Below, piece after piece: positions 1 to 14,400 of a stretch of DNA of 64,000 nt. The stretch's first letter is position 1, and the number at the start of each line of letters is the position of its first letter. The notes beneath the pieces are model-generated. The model was not told the DNA's origin, made no database searches, and saw nothing but the letters and a program-made list of their open reading frames with translations. The DNA comes from Glandiceps talaboti (Eukaryota; Hemichordata; Enteropneusta; Spengelidae), in the NCBI RefSeq assembly GCF_964340395.1, contig NC_135568.1:11756776-11820775 (forward strand), read 5' to 3'. The translations under genes and the position numbers were made by a program.

Positions 1-478
1 AAGTCTCAGGACTTGTTTCACTCTTTATTTGAAGAAAACATTTTAAGCACAATTGTGGTCTTGTGTGTGAAATAGCGACCTGAAGAAGTGATTGTGAACA
101 GTTGGGTTAATACTAAGACCATTGAGAAACTACTAGTAACTGGGAAAAATACAAAAAAGTAGACCACACTTTCCTTCACAAAATTTGAAATGAATGAAAA
201 ATTCAATACATTTGAAAATTATGAGACAAAAAGAAATCTCGAAAGGGATTGGTGCCAGTCTACATTAAATGTTGAAAAATAGCCCTACACTGATTTTTTA
301 GCTTCAATTTAAGAATTTGTTTATTATACAGTCAGTCCAGATTTCTATAGTCACGAACACTTATAAAGAGATGATAAACATGTGTAAAAAGTATAAACAA
401 CTAAAATGAGGGGTGAAGTTTATTGACTGATTGGGCATCTGTGTACACGATATATTAAGACTATGGTTTATCTTTTAG
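1..478 (+). other. 3' part of an intron upstream of the first visible exon
   Basis: AT-rich sequence with stops in all frames. It ends in the acceptor TTTTAG just before 479. No Ig coding or recognisable repeat was seen. Confidence 0.7.
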
Positions 479-751
479 ATTCTGTCTCAGAAAGAAGAAT
501 ATTCATTAGTGATACGTGAAGCCTTACCAGAAGACTCAGGTATCTACAAAGTAGTAGCTAAGAATAAACTTGGCGAAGGTACAAGTCAAGCTAAGTTGAC
601 AGTAGAAGAACCATTCACTACAGACTCTGAGCTCATTTCAGATGTGGAACCAGTAGCTCCAACATTCCACCAACCTTTACGGGACCAGGAAATTATTGAA
701 GGCAAGAGAACAAGAATGGATTGCATCATCACTGCTACACCAGAACCAGAG
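479..751 (+). CDS. TTN: Titin-like exon 1 of window: C-half of Ig1, N-half of Ig2
   Basis: Phase 0 at both ends. The first 40 or so codons are the second half of an Ig domain, with the F-strand PEDSGIYKVVAKN; the usual F-strand Cys is Val. A short acidic linker follows, then a new Ig begins at VAPTFHQPLRDQEIIEG with B-strand Cys in RMDC. The exon stops at PEPE, exactly before the C-strand Trp, the intron position repeated in later split Igs. The start at 479 follows TTTTAG and keeps the frame; the beginning of this Ig must lie in an exon left of the window. Confidence 0.88.
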
Positions 752-2398
752 GTAGGAATTTATCAGTGTGTGTGTGTGGTGTGTGTGTGTGGGGTGGGGG
801 GTGGGGGTGGGGGGTGGGTGGGTGTGTGTGTGAGTGAGTGGGGTGGGTGGGTGGGTGCATATGTGGATGTACATGTGCGTGCATGTGTGAGAGAGAAATA
901 GAGGTAGAGAGACAAGAAAGAATGCATGAGAGAAAGAGACAGACGGACAGACAGTCACATAGAGACAACAGTCGCACAGAGACAAACAGACACACAGGAG
1001 AGACAGAAAGAGAGACAGGGACAGATGTGCAAACAGATAATTAATCCATCTGTTATTTGTTATGAAATGTTCACAGGTGATTTGGTACTTCAATGATAAA
1101 CCCATCAAAGAATCAGAAGACTTTAATTTGCTATTTGAAGGAGATAAATGTTCATTATTTATCACCAAAGTCTACTTAGAAGATGCTGGTCTCTACCGAT
1201 GTACAGCTAAAAATCCACAAGGTTCTATCTCAAGTGTATGCAGACTTAAAGTTATAAGTAAGTAAAGTCTCACAGTTTTTAATTCAGTGTCCCATCTAAG
1301 GGATTTTTGAAAGTGTGAATATTTAAGATATCTGTACAGCTAGAATCCCAAGGTTCTCTCTCAAGTGTCTGGAGACTGTATTGTCAAGGATGGCCTTTTC
1401 CTGCTGTGTGGCACTGCCATACCAAACAGTGATGGAGAAAGTGAGAACACTTTCAACTATTGCTCGATAAATAAAAAAAGGCACAGTGTAGTTAAGATAT
1501 ACGGAAGTGAGTTTTGTTTTGGTTGTATAATGTATAGATTATTTTGATGATTCTATACAACTTTGTCATTGTGCAGGTTTGAGTGAGCTCAGCAGTGCTG
1601 AGGATGATACAGTTCCACCATCTTTCACCCAGAGACTGAGAGATACAGCTATCACTGATGGTGATACAGTCAGACTAGAATGTAGAATATCAGGAACTCC
1701 AATACCTGAGGTAACTATTAACACTCTCTCAGTTCATTTATGTTTTACCCCATTTCTGAGGTAAGTGTCACACATACACACTTTTACCCAATTTCTGAGG
1801 TGTCACACATACACACTCTACCCCATACCTGAGGTAAGTAACACTCTCAGTTCACAATATGCAATTTTTATACCCAGCTCCTGAGGTAAGTGTCACACAT
1901 ACACATTCTACCCCACACCTTAGGTTAGTAACACAAGCTCAGTTCACTCATTCAAGTTAACCCCATACTGTAGGGTGTCCTCAAGCTCTCAATCTTGATA
2001 GCTTTTGCTGGTAATACTGTGACTTCAATCTTTACCAAATCTAAACCTTCAATTCAACCTCTACCTAAAGCTAATAAATGGATTCCTAGCTCAAGGGTAA
2101 TCTTTCCAGAGTTCATCTAAATTCATCCATCAGTCGTTGAAATATCCTGCTAACAACAGTCAAACAAATGAATTGAAAACATACCGTCGTAACCCACCTC
2201 CAAATCATGTTTATTGATAGAAAACATGTATACGTAAATATGTTGTCTTAATATTGTATTTTGGTACCGTGTGTGTTTTTTATTGTCTGTTGTGTCTTTC
2301 TTATTTTTTTTGTCAGTTTTATTCCCGATTTGTTTCTTTTATGAGCTCATGTGAAAAATCAATTTTCAATGCTATTTTTGACACATGGCAAATAAAGT

Positions 2399-2429
<31 letters not shown>

Positions 2430-5400
2430 GAACTTAGCACAAAACTTGCTCCTTGTGGTGAAACTTTTGTAGTAAAATATTTTATTATGTTTTCTGAAAG
2501 AAATTCATCCTGTGTTTGTTTTCAGGTGAAGTGGTTTAGAAATGATATGGCAATTATGCCAAGTCCTCATATACAGCTGTATGTGGATGGAGATAGGAGA
2601 GGAATGGTTATCACCAAAGTGAGATATGCAGACTCTGGTAGCTACAAGATTACAATCAGTAACCCTGGAGGCACTGCCTGGTCTGCTGCTAGACTTATTG
2701 TGGAAGGTCAGTTGGAGGATAGAAGGAGGATGGTGGGGGTGTGATGGGAGATAGGAGAGGAGTGAAAAAGGAGAGGATTTGCTATCATTAGTGTCAGATA
2801 TGCAGAATTCCAGGGTTCCAATGGAGACATTTGGAGAATAGCATAGTATTATTCTTTTGTTCTGGATCAACTTTTTCTATAGCTGTGCCAGACATATGTT
2901 GCTCACACCTAGATTTTTATCTTAGTCCAAACTGGGCCATTAGACGAGGCTAGGTCAGTGCTAACATGATGATACCTTTTTCACCTTGTTAACAAATTGG
3001 TGACAGGGATTCTTGAGTTTTGCTCTAGAGGAGAGCAGTTGATTCAATAACGGTACAAACTATATGTAGTGAAATGGGTACAAAAATGGCTTGAATATTG
3101 GACAAATTTTGCATCTCAGTATTGCACCTCAAAAAGATACACATTATCAAACTATATTAGTTATACATGTCCATTTTTATAATATCTATATGTTTTTGAT
3201 CCTCACAGCACCAAGAAAACCTGCCCAAGCTCCAAGATTCACCAAGATGTTACATGATGTGTATTGCAAAGAAGGTGATAGTATACGTATGGACTGCCGA
3301 GTAGCTGGTCTACCCCTACCACATACTACCTGGTATAGAGAAGGTGCTATTATACAAGATTCCGGAGATTTCCAGGTATATTATCGTATCAGTGGAGTCA
3401 TACGGGTTACATACACCTAGGATCATTGTTTTGGACCAACTTTTATAGCTATGCTGGACAACTGTTTTCTCACCCCTAAATTTTAATCCTATTTCAAACT
3501 GAGTCTTAGAATTGATTGCTAAATACAATGTTAAAGTACAGGATGTGTTTAGATTACTATTGAAAGGCCCATGATTCAATCCCAGGTCCTCATATTTGTG
3601 TTATCTTATCAGTGGAGCCATGAGGATTACTTGGGATCATTCTTTTGTTCTGGACCAACTTTTTCTATAGCTGTGTCAGACAACTGTTTGTCACACCTAG
3701 ATTTTAATTCTAATATGAACTGGGCATTTAAAGACCCATGATTCAATCCCAGGTTCTCACATTAGTATTATCTTATCAGTAGAACCACAAGGATTACATA
3801 GGAACACTTTTGTTCATTACTAACTTGTTCTGTAAGTCTACCAGATAACTGTTTTTCATGCCTAGATTTTAAACCTAATCTGAACTGGGCCTTTAAAGAC
3901 CCATGATTCAATCCCAGGGTCTCACATTAGTATTATCTTATCAGAAGAGCCACAAGGATTACATAGGAACACTTATTCATTACTAACTTGTTTCACCTAG
4001 ATGTTAATCCTAATATGACACTGGTCTTTAACAGAGAATAAACGAGAAAAAAACTATTTCTTCATTATTCAGATTAAATGTATAGCTGACTTCTTACACT
4101 CGTTGTTTATTCCTCATTTTTTTTAGATCAAAACAGAAGCTGATTTGAGCTCATTATTTATTCGTGAAGTATTTCCTGAAGATGCAGGCAACTTTATGGC
4201 TATAGCAACCAACCCAATAGGCGAAACTACATGTAGAGCTAATCTTTTTGTTGAAGGTAAGTTGTCATTAGGATTACAGAGAGAGGGAAATTTGGTAAAA
4301 TTTGCATTATTACCGATAAGTACCTGTACTAGTTCCAACAGGGACCTTTTTTCATCAAGGAATCAAAGATATATTCAATAAAAATTGGAGAGGAGCTCAA
4401 TATTGTTATTAATATTATTTTCAGCAGTAGAAAATGTTGTGAATTTATAGCCTTCAGCTAGTTCTCAAGACTAGTTTTCTCTAATTACCAGACTCACTGT
4501 GGTACATTGTGTTCATATATAAGAAGACATGTTAGTCACAATTTATTTTTGTGCGTTTGTTTTCCAGCAAAATAAGTGAAAATAAGTCTTCAGCAAATAT
4601 TTCCAGGTTTACAGTGTATGCATTAGAAAGAAATGCTTTCATTGTGAACTCTGGTAGATGTTCTGTTGTCATTATAACTCATAAATAAATTCTAAATATA
4701 GCTGAGTTGTATCAGAGGCTGAACACCCCTCTGCTGTCTTTTTAGCTCCGCTGTCAGCGAAAGCTGAAAGCGTAGCTTTAGGTATAGGTGGGTATTGAGG
4801 TATAGAGAGTAGAGTGAATCATAGGTGTCCGTCAAACTTTTATATTTTTACTATCTACTCCATAAGTGACAGTCGGAATTCTTCGATATTTGGTGTGCAT
4901 GTTCCCTGGGGGGAGGCTATTCAGATTTGTTCATGCCAAGTTGATCTGTGCCATTTTCAATTTTTTATGATTTTTTTTCATAAAATGTCATTTTCATCAA
5001 CTCCTTGAAAACCTCTTATTAGATTGCTTTGATATCTGGCGTGTTGATGCGCAGGGGGTAGCTTACTCAGATTTGTTAATTTCAAGTCAGCACATCCTCA
5101 TTTTTATTTTTTATGATTTTTTTTTTGTAATTTGAAAAAAAAATGAATATGTTAATGAGCATAATGACCGACGCCATATTGGAAATCAGTCGACGAGACT
5201 TTAAGTAAACTGCCACTTTTCAAAAGACACTATTGACGTCAAACAAGCAATGTAATATGTGCTATAGTCATAATTCTACGCATTGGGCGCCCAAATGACA
5301 AGCGTTTGTTCGAAACAGGGTTGTAAACTTCAAATCCAATTCTGCACCCTTCTACATTATCAGCCAATCCGCAACATCCTCATTTGCATACTCTATCCTG

Positions 5401-8400
5401 ATTCGACCAGAAGCTGAAGGTGACCTCATTCGACCGAGCGATTTTCCACAGCAAGTATCTTGAGTATCAACACAGGACGTTCTTAGTACTCACTAAAATC
5501 ACACTTCAGACCCACTATAAAAGTGTGATGTTTTCAGATAACATGTAACTTGTGGTTAATTCTATATTGTCGTGCAATTTGGAATGACAGTGAACCAGAA
5601 TTCAGACAACTTGCGTAATTGTAAGGAAGGGCATGCCAGGCATGCGGTTGAAGTTTAAATATGGCCGACAGTTCACATGTAAAGTTAAACGACATGAACG
5701 TGTCTTGCCTTTCCAAAATGCAAATATTTGGCAAGTAAAAATAATTAAAATAATTACAACTTTAATTTGGCTTCAGACTTTGCATTATGTTTTGCGTATC
5801 TTTCCCCATTTTACATGTAAATCCGAAAAGGTTCTCTCTCATCATGTCATCAGTGTCAGTGATCATACCGCGCGGGGTAGTCCTCGGGTGCACGAGTCTG
5901 TATTACTGACTTGACTCTAAACACCGGAGGGGGAGGGACAATTGTCAGAATCGAGTCCCGAATTCCTCCGTATGCAAGCAGGACTACGTGCGGGGCTGCT
6001 TTGAGTACGAGCGAAGTGAGGCATGTTGAGGTATTTTGTTGAGAATTATAAATATTGCGAAATGTCAAGTACAAGGTTTAAATACAATGGAATGATGAAA
6101 AAAAATGGCAGAGTCTGCTGACAGGCGCCGGTCACAAAAAACACTGTGAATTAAAATATCAGACGATGTACATGTATGTATTAATCGCCGACAATCCACC
6201 CGTATGCACGAGGGACTAACCCGGAAGCAAGTCGTTGTCAGCCATACGTTACAGTGGTAACATCGTCCGAGAAATCGCTGCGTTCAGAGTGTCACTGTCA
6301 TTATTCACAGAATTGTTGTTTTCGAGTGAAAACCCGTCTTGAATTGTATAACTCTAACAAATGAAGACATGTCAAGTTATATTTTGAAAGTTGTATCGCT
6401 AGTTTGAGACGATTTTCTCACGTACTATAGTACTATCGAGGCTTACTTGGAAGTAGTAGGACCTTCCAGTTCATCGGGAAGTTTAGCCAGTCCGATAATT
6501 CTTTCTGGTTTAGTTTACAACACTTTTGATCACGCAGATTTTGTTGTTGTGATGAAAAGAAATTAAAAAAAGATCATTTCAACCATTTCGTTGTGTTTTC
6601 TTTGTGAAAGGTAACCGAACATGAACGAGTGTTACCACTGTAACGTATGGCTGAGAATGACTCTCTTCCGGGTACTTGAGATTGTCGCCGTACGGAAACT
6701 AAGATGGCGATTAATACATTTCTTCCCTATATATATCTACCACAACTAGAACAAGTTGAATGTTGTTGACTTTGTAAATTTGTTAGAAAATTGAAATTCA
6801 AATTGCCTCAAAATTATTTTAGATCCCTAGTTTATTTCATTCTTCATTAAAATTTTCCAGGGTTACAGCTGTAAGACACTGGAATTACTTATAGCCAACC
6901 TCAAAATCCTCTTTTTTTCTTTTTCTTGTGTGCATTTCCCAGTCATTTTTTTCTGAGATTTTGTGCAATTTTTCATAACAGTAGATTTTTGTTATAAAAT
7001 GGTGACTATGGTATAAAAGTACAATACATTACCAACTTCTGTGTAAAATGTGTTTTATAGTGAGACATATGAAACCACTAACCACTTTATTGCATCGCTA
7101 AAACAAAACTGCATAGTGACTCGAAGAGCTGAAGACCTGAACCACTTCTACATGTCACCAAAATAAAAAATTAAATTTAAAAAAAAAACAGCGGAGCTAT
7201 TCTGACCGATAGGTCGCTTGTTATCATTATCTACAGGTGCCAAGCCCCCAGCAACTGCTCCCCAATTTATTAAGAGGTTTACTGACCTTCGTGTGATGGA
7301 GGGTGGCTCTTGTAGATTTGAATGTCGAGTGATTGGTGAACCTGCCCCAGAAGTGACATGGTTCATGAATGGTAAACCGGTCACTCCTGGTGATTATCAG
7401 ATCCTGGCAGCTGGAGATTACCACTCCCTGGTAATAGCTGAAGTGTTTGATGAAGATGCAGGACGATTCACGTGTCAAGCTGTGAATCAAGCTGGACGGA
7501 CTTCATGCTCTGCAGCATTGTTTGTAGAGCGTAAGTATCACATGGCATGGTATAGTACAGTACAATATAATAGTACAGTACAGGACAGCACAGGACACAA
7601 CACACGACACAACAGTATAGTACAGTACAGACAGTACAGGACACGACACATGACAACAGTATAGTACAGAACAGTATACTAGTACAGTACAGGACATGAC
7701 ACAACACACGACACAACATTATAGTACAGGACAGCACAGGACACAACACATGACACAACAGTATAGTACAGGACACGACACAACAGTATAGTACTGTACA
7801 GTACAGTACAGTATATTAAGAACAGTATAATAGTACAGTACAGTACTGGACAAGACACATGGCACAACAGTATAGTACGGAACAGTATAATAGTACAGTA
7901 GAGGACATGACACAACAAACAACACAACAGTATAGTACAGGACAGGACAGGACATGGCACATGACACAACAGTATAGTACAGGACAGTACCATACAGTAT
8001 ATATGGAACAGTACAATATAGTTCACTACCTCATAACAAAATGGGGCAATATCATATATGACAATGCAACACAGTTCATGACAGTACAGTGTGATACAAT
8101 ATTGGAGTTCACACAGTCAAAAAATCATTGTGGAAGTATACAAGATGATTAAAAGTACAATCTGATCTCCAACAAATCAATGACGTTATTATGTTTGGAA
8201 TATACACAATTTTCAGATTGTACAGATGTCAAAAAGAAATTGTAGACTGTTTTGTGTCTTTAGTCTCCTGTGTTTTAGTTCTGAAACATGCTTCAACACA
8301 CAACACACATCTGGTCAAATATCCATGAAAGGTATCTTTTATTCCAACAACTACAAACTTTGTATTTCATCTAAAGAGGGTGTACAAACGTCTGAGAGAA

Positions 8401-11400
8401 AACGATGGACAATATGTGCAAACAATGATAAAAAACCTAGAAATGTGACACAAGATTTATACTTTTGTATCCCCCCCCCCTGTACAAGAGAGAAACCCCT
8501 TCCCTCTTCCTCCAAAAAGATTTACATATATGTATGAGAGGAAGTGGTTGAGAATATGTGGAAAGGAATGATAAAAAAAAAATGACAGATAATATTTATA
8601 CTTTGTATCCCCCCCCCCAAAAAAAAAAGAAAAAAAAAAGAAAAAAAAAAGAAAAAGAAAAGAAGACTCGGACTCGCATATCTATACATATGAGAGAAAC
8701 CCCCACCTCCACCAGACTTGCATTTGCATATATGAGAGAAAGTAGTGGAGGATATGTGCAAAGGAAATGATAAAACTCAGAAATACAATATAATATGCTT
8801 TGTATCTCTCCCAAACATTACTTACAAATGCACTGTATAATATTTTATTCATAGCTCTCTCTGATTTGTATTCTTGGATCTTTAACATTTAAGGCAAATT
8901 ACATTTGAATAATATGTATCAAAACTATAATTAAGATTGAATAGAAAGTTGCAAATTGTGCATAAAAATGGACCAACAATTAACAAAACAAAACACATGT
9001 TTTGAATTTAATACTTTTGAACATCAAGTAACCACTAACTTGGGTAGTCAGTATGTATAGAGATTCTTAACATGTAAATTCCTTTTGTTATACCTATTCA
9101 GAGAAATCAATATCTTGCCAATGCAAATATTTTTTCTAGTTTCCTTGTTAATATTCTGCATGCCCAAGGCACATTTATGCAAATATAATGCAAATTAGTA
9201 TGCTAATATATATGCAAATTAGCCACCCTCAATTTTTTTCATCTGTTGAGAACACTGGCCTTTCAAGAAAGTGTGAAAAACTTTATCAGATTTCTATCTC
9301 TATAAAAAAAAATCGTTATTTGAACTGATGAAATGGGTATTCAGAAACTCATCTATGACAAAAGTACAATTTGAAAATGACAAAAAAGTTGTTTAGAAAA
9401 AAAGTGAGATTTGTCTGAGATGAAGAAGTGTATGTGTGAGAGTACAATCCAGAGGGAGTTGTGGGTAAAATAGTGTACAGTGAAATGTTTGAGTGAAGAC
9501 AGTTTGGTGGATATGTGTAAAGAAATGACACTGAACAAGGCATACAATACAATACAGTCAACCATACTTTGTAATTCCCCCAAGGGTAACTCACCAATAC
9601 ATGTATATATGAACAACTTGTTGACAATATCGGCAAAGAAATGATAACAAATAGTTAATGACGGAAGTTGAACATAGTTTGTATTTGCCCCAAAGAGAGC
9701 TTGCAAATGTGTGAGAGAAAGCAGTGGAGATATGTGGTTCAGAAATGATAAGTCATATGTCAAAGTATGACATGCTATGATGTACTTCCCCCATGGAAAG
9801 CTCAAAAATATGTATGAGAAAAGGAATGACAGTACATATTTTTTTATTCCCCAAGCAGAACTCACAAATGTATATGGGCAAATCATTGCAAGTATGAGCA
9901 ATGAAATAATAAAACATACAGACTAGTTGCATTGAGAACCATTGCCTTGTATCTGAGATACTTTTGATAGCTCCCAGGGTAGCACACAACATACACATGC
10001 ATCCTGAAAATACCACGTATTCTCTCCATAGCTGGCATAGTTATGAGTGGGCTGCATACTTAACATTCCAATGCTTCACTCATACTCAAGCATGTCCAGC
10101 TGATGGTATGTTTATTTTTAATCCCTTCTCTCTACAGCTGTTCCCGCCAGTCCAGCGAGCCAACCCGAATTCTATCCAAGGTATGTGATCTTCTTTTTCT
10201 ATAATTATGGAATACATGACCTTGTTTGCATTGTTGATTGAAATGGGTAAACCACAGTACAGACTTCTGAAATTTTGGTATTTCATACTGTGTATTAGTT
10301 GTGGTCAGTGTACAAACCTATTTATTTCACTCATAGAAATTTGAACTTCCCATATTTCAATTTGACCTCAAGTTCATTTAGTCAATTTACATAATCACTG
10401 CATATTCTGTTGAAAACTTGTTTGGTTATTTTGTGTTTGGTAGTTGTCAGCATCTGGCCCTATGTGTTACATTTGATTGAAATACGGAATTTGCCTCTCA
10501 AGATGTGTATTTCATTTTATATTGAAATTTGAACTTCCCATCATCTCAAAGTCCTGACCTCAAGTTTATTTAGGCAATTTACATATCTATATCATAACAC
10601 ATTCAGTTTGAAACGTGTTGAGTATTCTATTGTCAGCATCCGACCATCCTTTAATACATTTGTTGAAATATGGACTTTTCTTCTGAAGAATCTGATGGGT
10701 TTTTCATTTCTAAGACTTGAAATTTGAACTGTCTTCTTCTCAAAATATGTCCCAGAATTTGCTCTGTAAATTTGCATATCTGTATCACTGCAAATATTCT
10801 GACATTCATAATATCAAAAATGTGTGTTATATTGTCAGCATCTGACCCTGTTTGTTACATTTGTTGAAATGTGGACTTTGAGATGTGCCTCCCTGTTTGT
10901 GTAGTCAATCAAAATATTTATGCCACAGTGTCGGCTATTAATTATCCTCAAATTATTACAAGTATTTCCTAGCATGTGCTAAGTCTGTTTATATTTAGTA
11001 ACGACCTTTGACATGTCTTGAACTTTTATTGGGTTTTAAGATGGCTATTAAAGTGGAAATATCAGTAGGCTGAGGGGTCCATTTGATGTCAGATGGCCCT
11101 TGTTGATTGGTTGATGATTAACACAGATGACTGTGCATTTGATTATCAGTTTTGCTGATTGGTTGATTCTTCAGATGAATATTTGTGTTGATTTTAAATT
11201 TTACTTTTGTTGAAATGTTCTGTTTGTATGGTATATCACAGTTGTGTGTATAGGTGAGTGTTAGTATGTGTTTGACTGGACAGTTGTGTTTGGTGTGTGT
11301 TTGCGATTTCAAATTGTTCAGTTATTGTTTTTATGAAACAAAATAAAATGACAACCACACACAAACACAAAGTCAATGATATTCACAGCATCAATTAAAG

Positions 11401-14400
11401 TTGAAATGTCAATGCTTGGTAGTTGTGGTGTGATCACAATCTCTCCAGCTGAGCTTATAATTGACAGACTAAACAACGTGTAACTTGCAAAGTTGAACAA
11501 AACACAGAACAAAATAACAACTGAAGCTTACAAGAAAGCCAAATTACTTTACTGTACCAGTAACATGTACTTTAGTCCAGTCAAGAAAGAATGCTGTTTT
11601 TAATATCAGTTTAGTGCAGATTGTGATTTCATTGAAAGTCAATTATCATTATCTCAATGAATAGAATTCCAGATGTCTAGTTTAGTTCATGTCACGATAC
11701 TTTATTGCACCAGTTATTTGTTGTGAATTCTTGTGAATCCAAATGTCCAATCGTTCTGTTCTGCACACATTGTGAAGTCATAGTAATGAAAAGGCTAATC
11801 CAAGCATAGTCTCAGGTACATCCAGGTGACATTGATGTACACAAACGTAGTCACAGGCCAACTCCTCCATGGCAAACTTATCCATCTGTGGGCTAAAATA
11901 CCCCATTTCACAGTGGGTAGAATTTCACAGTGGGTAGAATATCTGCCTTTTTGGCTTCTTAGCCATTCCAAATTCATTCTTGGGGTCCTATCTTTTTTGC
12001 ATTGTATTAGACAAAATTGTGATCTCTGGTCATATAGTGATCAAAAACCTCAGCCTTTCAGTTCTGATATTCTGTCATCTGTCCTCAGTTTTCACATTCC
12101 AGCTTTCCAATTGCATTCTTGGGCTTCTTTCGTCTATATTTATTGTATCAAAATCAGTCCCAAATCAAAACTCTCTCGATGAGCTAATCTTTGCTGCTTG
12201 TATCCAAATCAGAACCAAAACCATGTGACCAAATCAAAACCTTCTCATACCATGCACTGCTAGCTATGATCCTTTCCTGCATTCTGTCACCAATAAAACT
12301 TTGTGGTTTATATCATTAATAGATCCCCAGTATGATATATTACCAAATATTTCCCCTATTTGCTGACGTTTCAACTATTTGCTGATGTTTCAACTATTTG
12401 CTGACGTTTCAACAGTCCCTACGTAGTCAAGTCACGACATCAAACTACAGAACTGAAAAAAAAAATGGATATTGAAGTCAAGATTTAGCATTCTTTTGTA
12501 GTTGACAATTATTGTATATATTTCTTCTCTTTAACAACATATGTCTTGAGATTCTCCATGTTTTGTGTAAATTTGTAGGATTTTTTGGCAAAGTTTTTGG
12601 CTATTAATAATTTAGCTGAATTTATGATAGCTAAAAGTAAAATTAGTATCAGATAGAATTTAGGACAATTGACCTTGTCAGCTATGTGTGAGCCTCAATG
12701 CTTACATGCTATTCCATTTGCCTGTAACTACCAGTTATGCATTTAGGTGATACTTTGTCACATGATAGCAACAAAATTATGAATATTTACAAATAAAATC
12801 ACTTTTAACTCCAAATTTTGAGATGAATTCACAGTTTAAGAATATTTCTTTCAATCCTGTCTAAAATTGAATAAAAAACTGTCAAAAAGTTACACATACC
12901 ATATTAATATCATATGAAGATTCAATTTTTATAATTTTTCTATAAATATAATTTTTATCCTAACTTGAGACTTCAATTAATAAATAAATAAAGATAAGTT
13001 ATTTGGTTAGACTCTAAAATTAACTTGCAGGACTCCAAAAAGTTTCGGAAAAATTAGAAATTTTACCCAAATGTTTTGTCCAAATGTGTGTCTGACTTTA
13101 TAGAACATTAACTCACATACATGTAAGAATGAAGGTTCTATCTATATATGAAAATATTTATACATATGATTGCTGATGTTCAAAACTTTTGATGTCAATA
13201 TAGTAATAAGGAAGGAATCTTGGAAATTCAGCATAAATAATATTAATCTGTGCAAATATCATGTAATTAAATTAAATTTATCCTCTCGACCATAGACCCT
13301 CCGTGTGGTGGAGGGTCTATGTCTAGACTGATGTGGTTAAAATTGTGTCATATGATAGCCAGCTTTGGTGTGATACCAAAACATAGACACATGCATGTAT
13401 GTGGTTACAATAAAAATACACTTGGTACAAGAAGTTATAAGGACAAGACAAAATTTACTATTACAAGATTTATGAGAATTTAGACTCACCAATAGTTAAT
13501 GACAAAATTATTTATTTAGAAATTGGTTGGATAATTATGAATGTTTGACTTTTTATCATATCAGCCGTGATAAATAATCTGTATAAAAACATGAAGAATT
13601 TTGACCTCTGATATCAAGAGAGATATTTATCAAATTATTTCAGCGCTGTGAGGTTTGAATTTCAAATATATCTACAAAGCCATATCCACTTCATATTAGA
13701 TTTCTGCAGCCGTCAATAAATCTACAAACATGTCATTAATATTGAGAATGTTCAGATTGTCGTACCAAAGACTTCTAAACTTTCAAACAAAATTGACTTA
13801 CCAATATAGCATCTTCTCTGTCTACAGTGAAGATCATAATTTGTTCATAAAAAGTTGTGTTCTCCTCCACTTCTTTGCAAACAGTCGGGAGACCATATTT
13901 ATAATTTGGCCATAAGGTTACATCCAGTAACTGTGTTGGTCACCCTCAGCCAACTACATGTATTACACAAAACTTCACTGTTAGCTGTAGTCTGCAAGCA
14001 CTCAGGAGAAAGTATGATGCTGTGTTTGTAATGTTGTCCTGTTAAATTGCCTCCAGTATATAGCAAATTCATTGATCTTCTTCAACCAGCTAAAAGTTTG
14101 CCAGTCAATTGCAGTCTGCAGACAGTCAGATGAAACTTCAGAGGCCATATTGAGAGTTTGGTCATGTTAGATTGCATAGAGTAGCAAAATGTACATGTAG
14201 GTGTTCTTCAACCAGTTAAAAATCACTGAACTGGTTCGTACTGCTGTTAAGGAATTCGTAAACCAATGTTGACTATAGATCCATCCATACAATATGATTG
14301 AGTCACAGACAAACGTAGTTGCCCTTAGCGATTGAAGCGTTGGATATGTAATGAGACAGTGAAAGCTGCAGCTTGATATTGTAGGCCCCTTCTGGTGAAT

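Larger units (their letters stand above)
4257..7236 (+). other. 3.0-kb intron with several repeat elements, no coding seen
   Basis: It holds a dispersed element at about 4440-4610, duplicated T-rich segments at 4876-4985 and 5024-5130, a GC-richer stretch at 5860-6030 and a foldback element at 6175-6722. I found no Ig-like exon on either strand. Confidence 0.75.

Noticed and set aside
677-1168. Minus-strand frames rich in Leu, Ser, His and Thr
   Set aside because: Complement of TG and GACA microsatellite overlapping exons 1 and 2.
1755-1890. GTAAGT sites near 1757, 1831 and 1885 as the true end of exon 3
   Set aside because: They leave in the wrong phase or follow stops; the GTAACT site at 1711 alone joins to VKWF of exon 4.
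5860-6030. GC-rich segment as a possible promoter or CpG island
   Set aside because: Too short, no TATA or initiator context, and next to a foldback element; more likely part of an inserted repeat.
7468-8026. Overlapping minus-strand frames rich in Cys, Val, Leu and Tyr
   Set aside because: Stop-free translations of the GTACA minisatellite.
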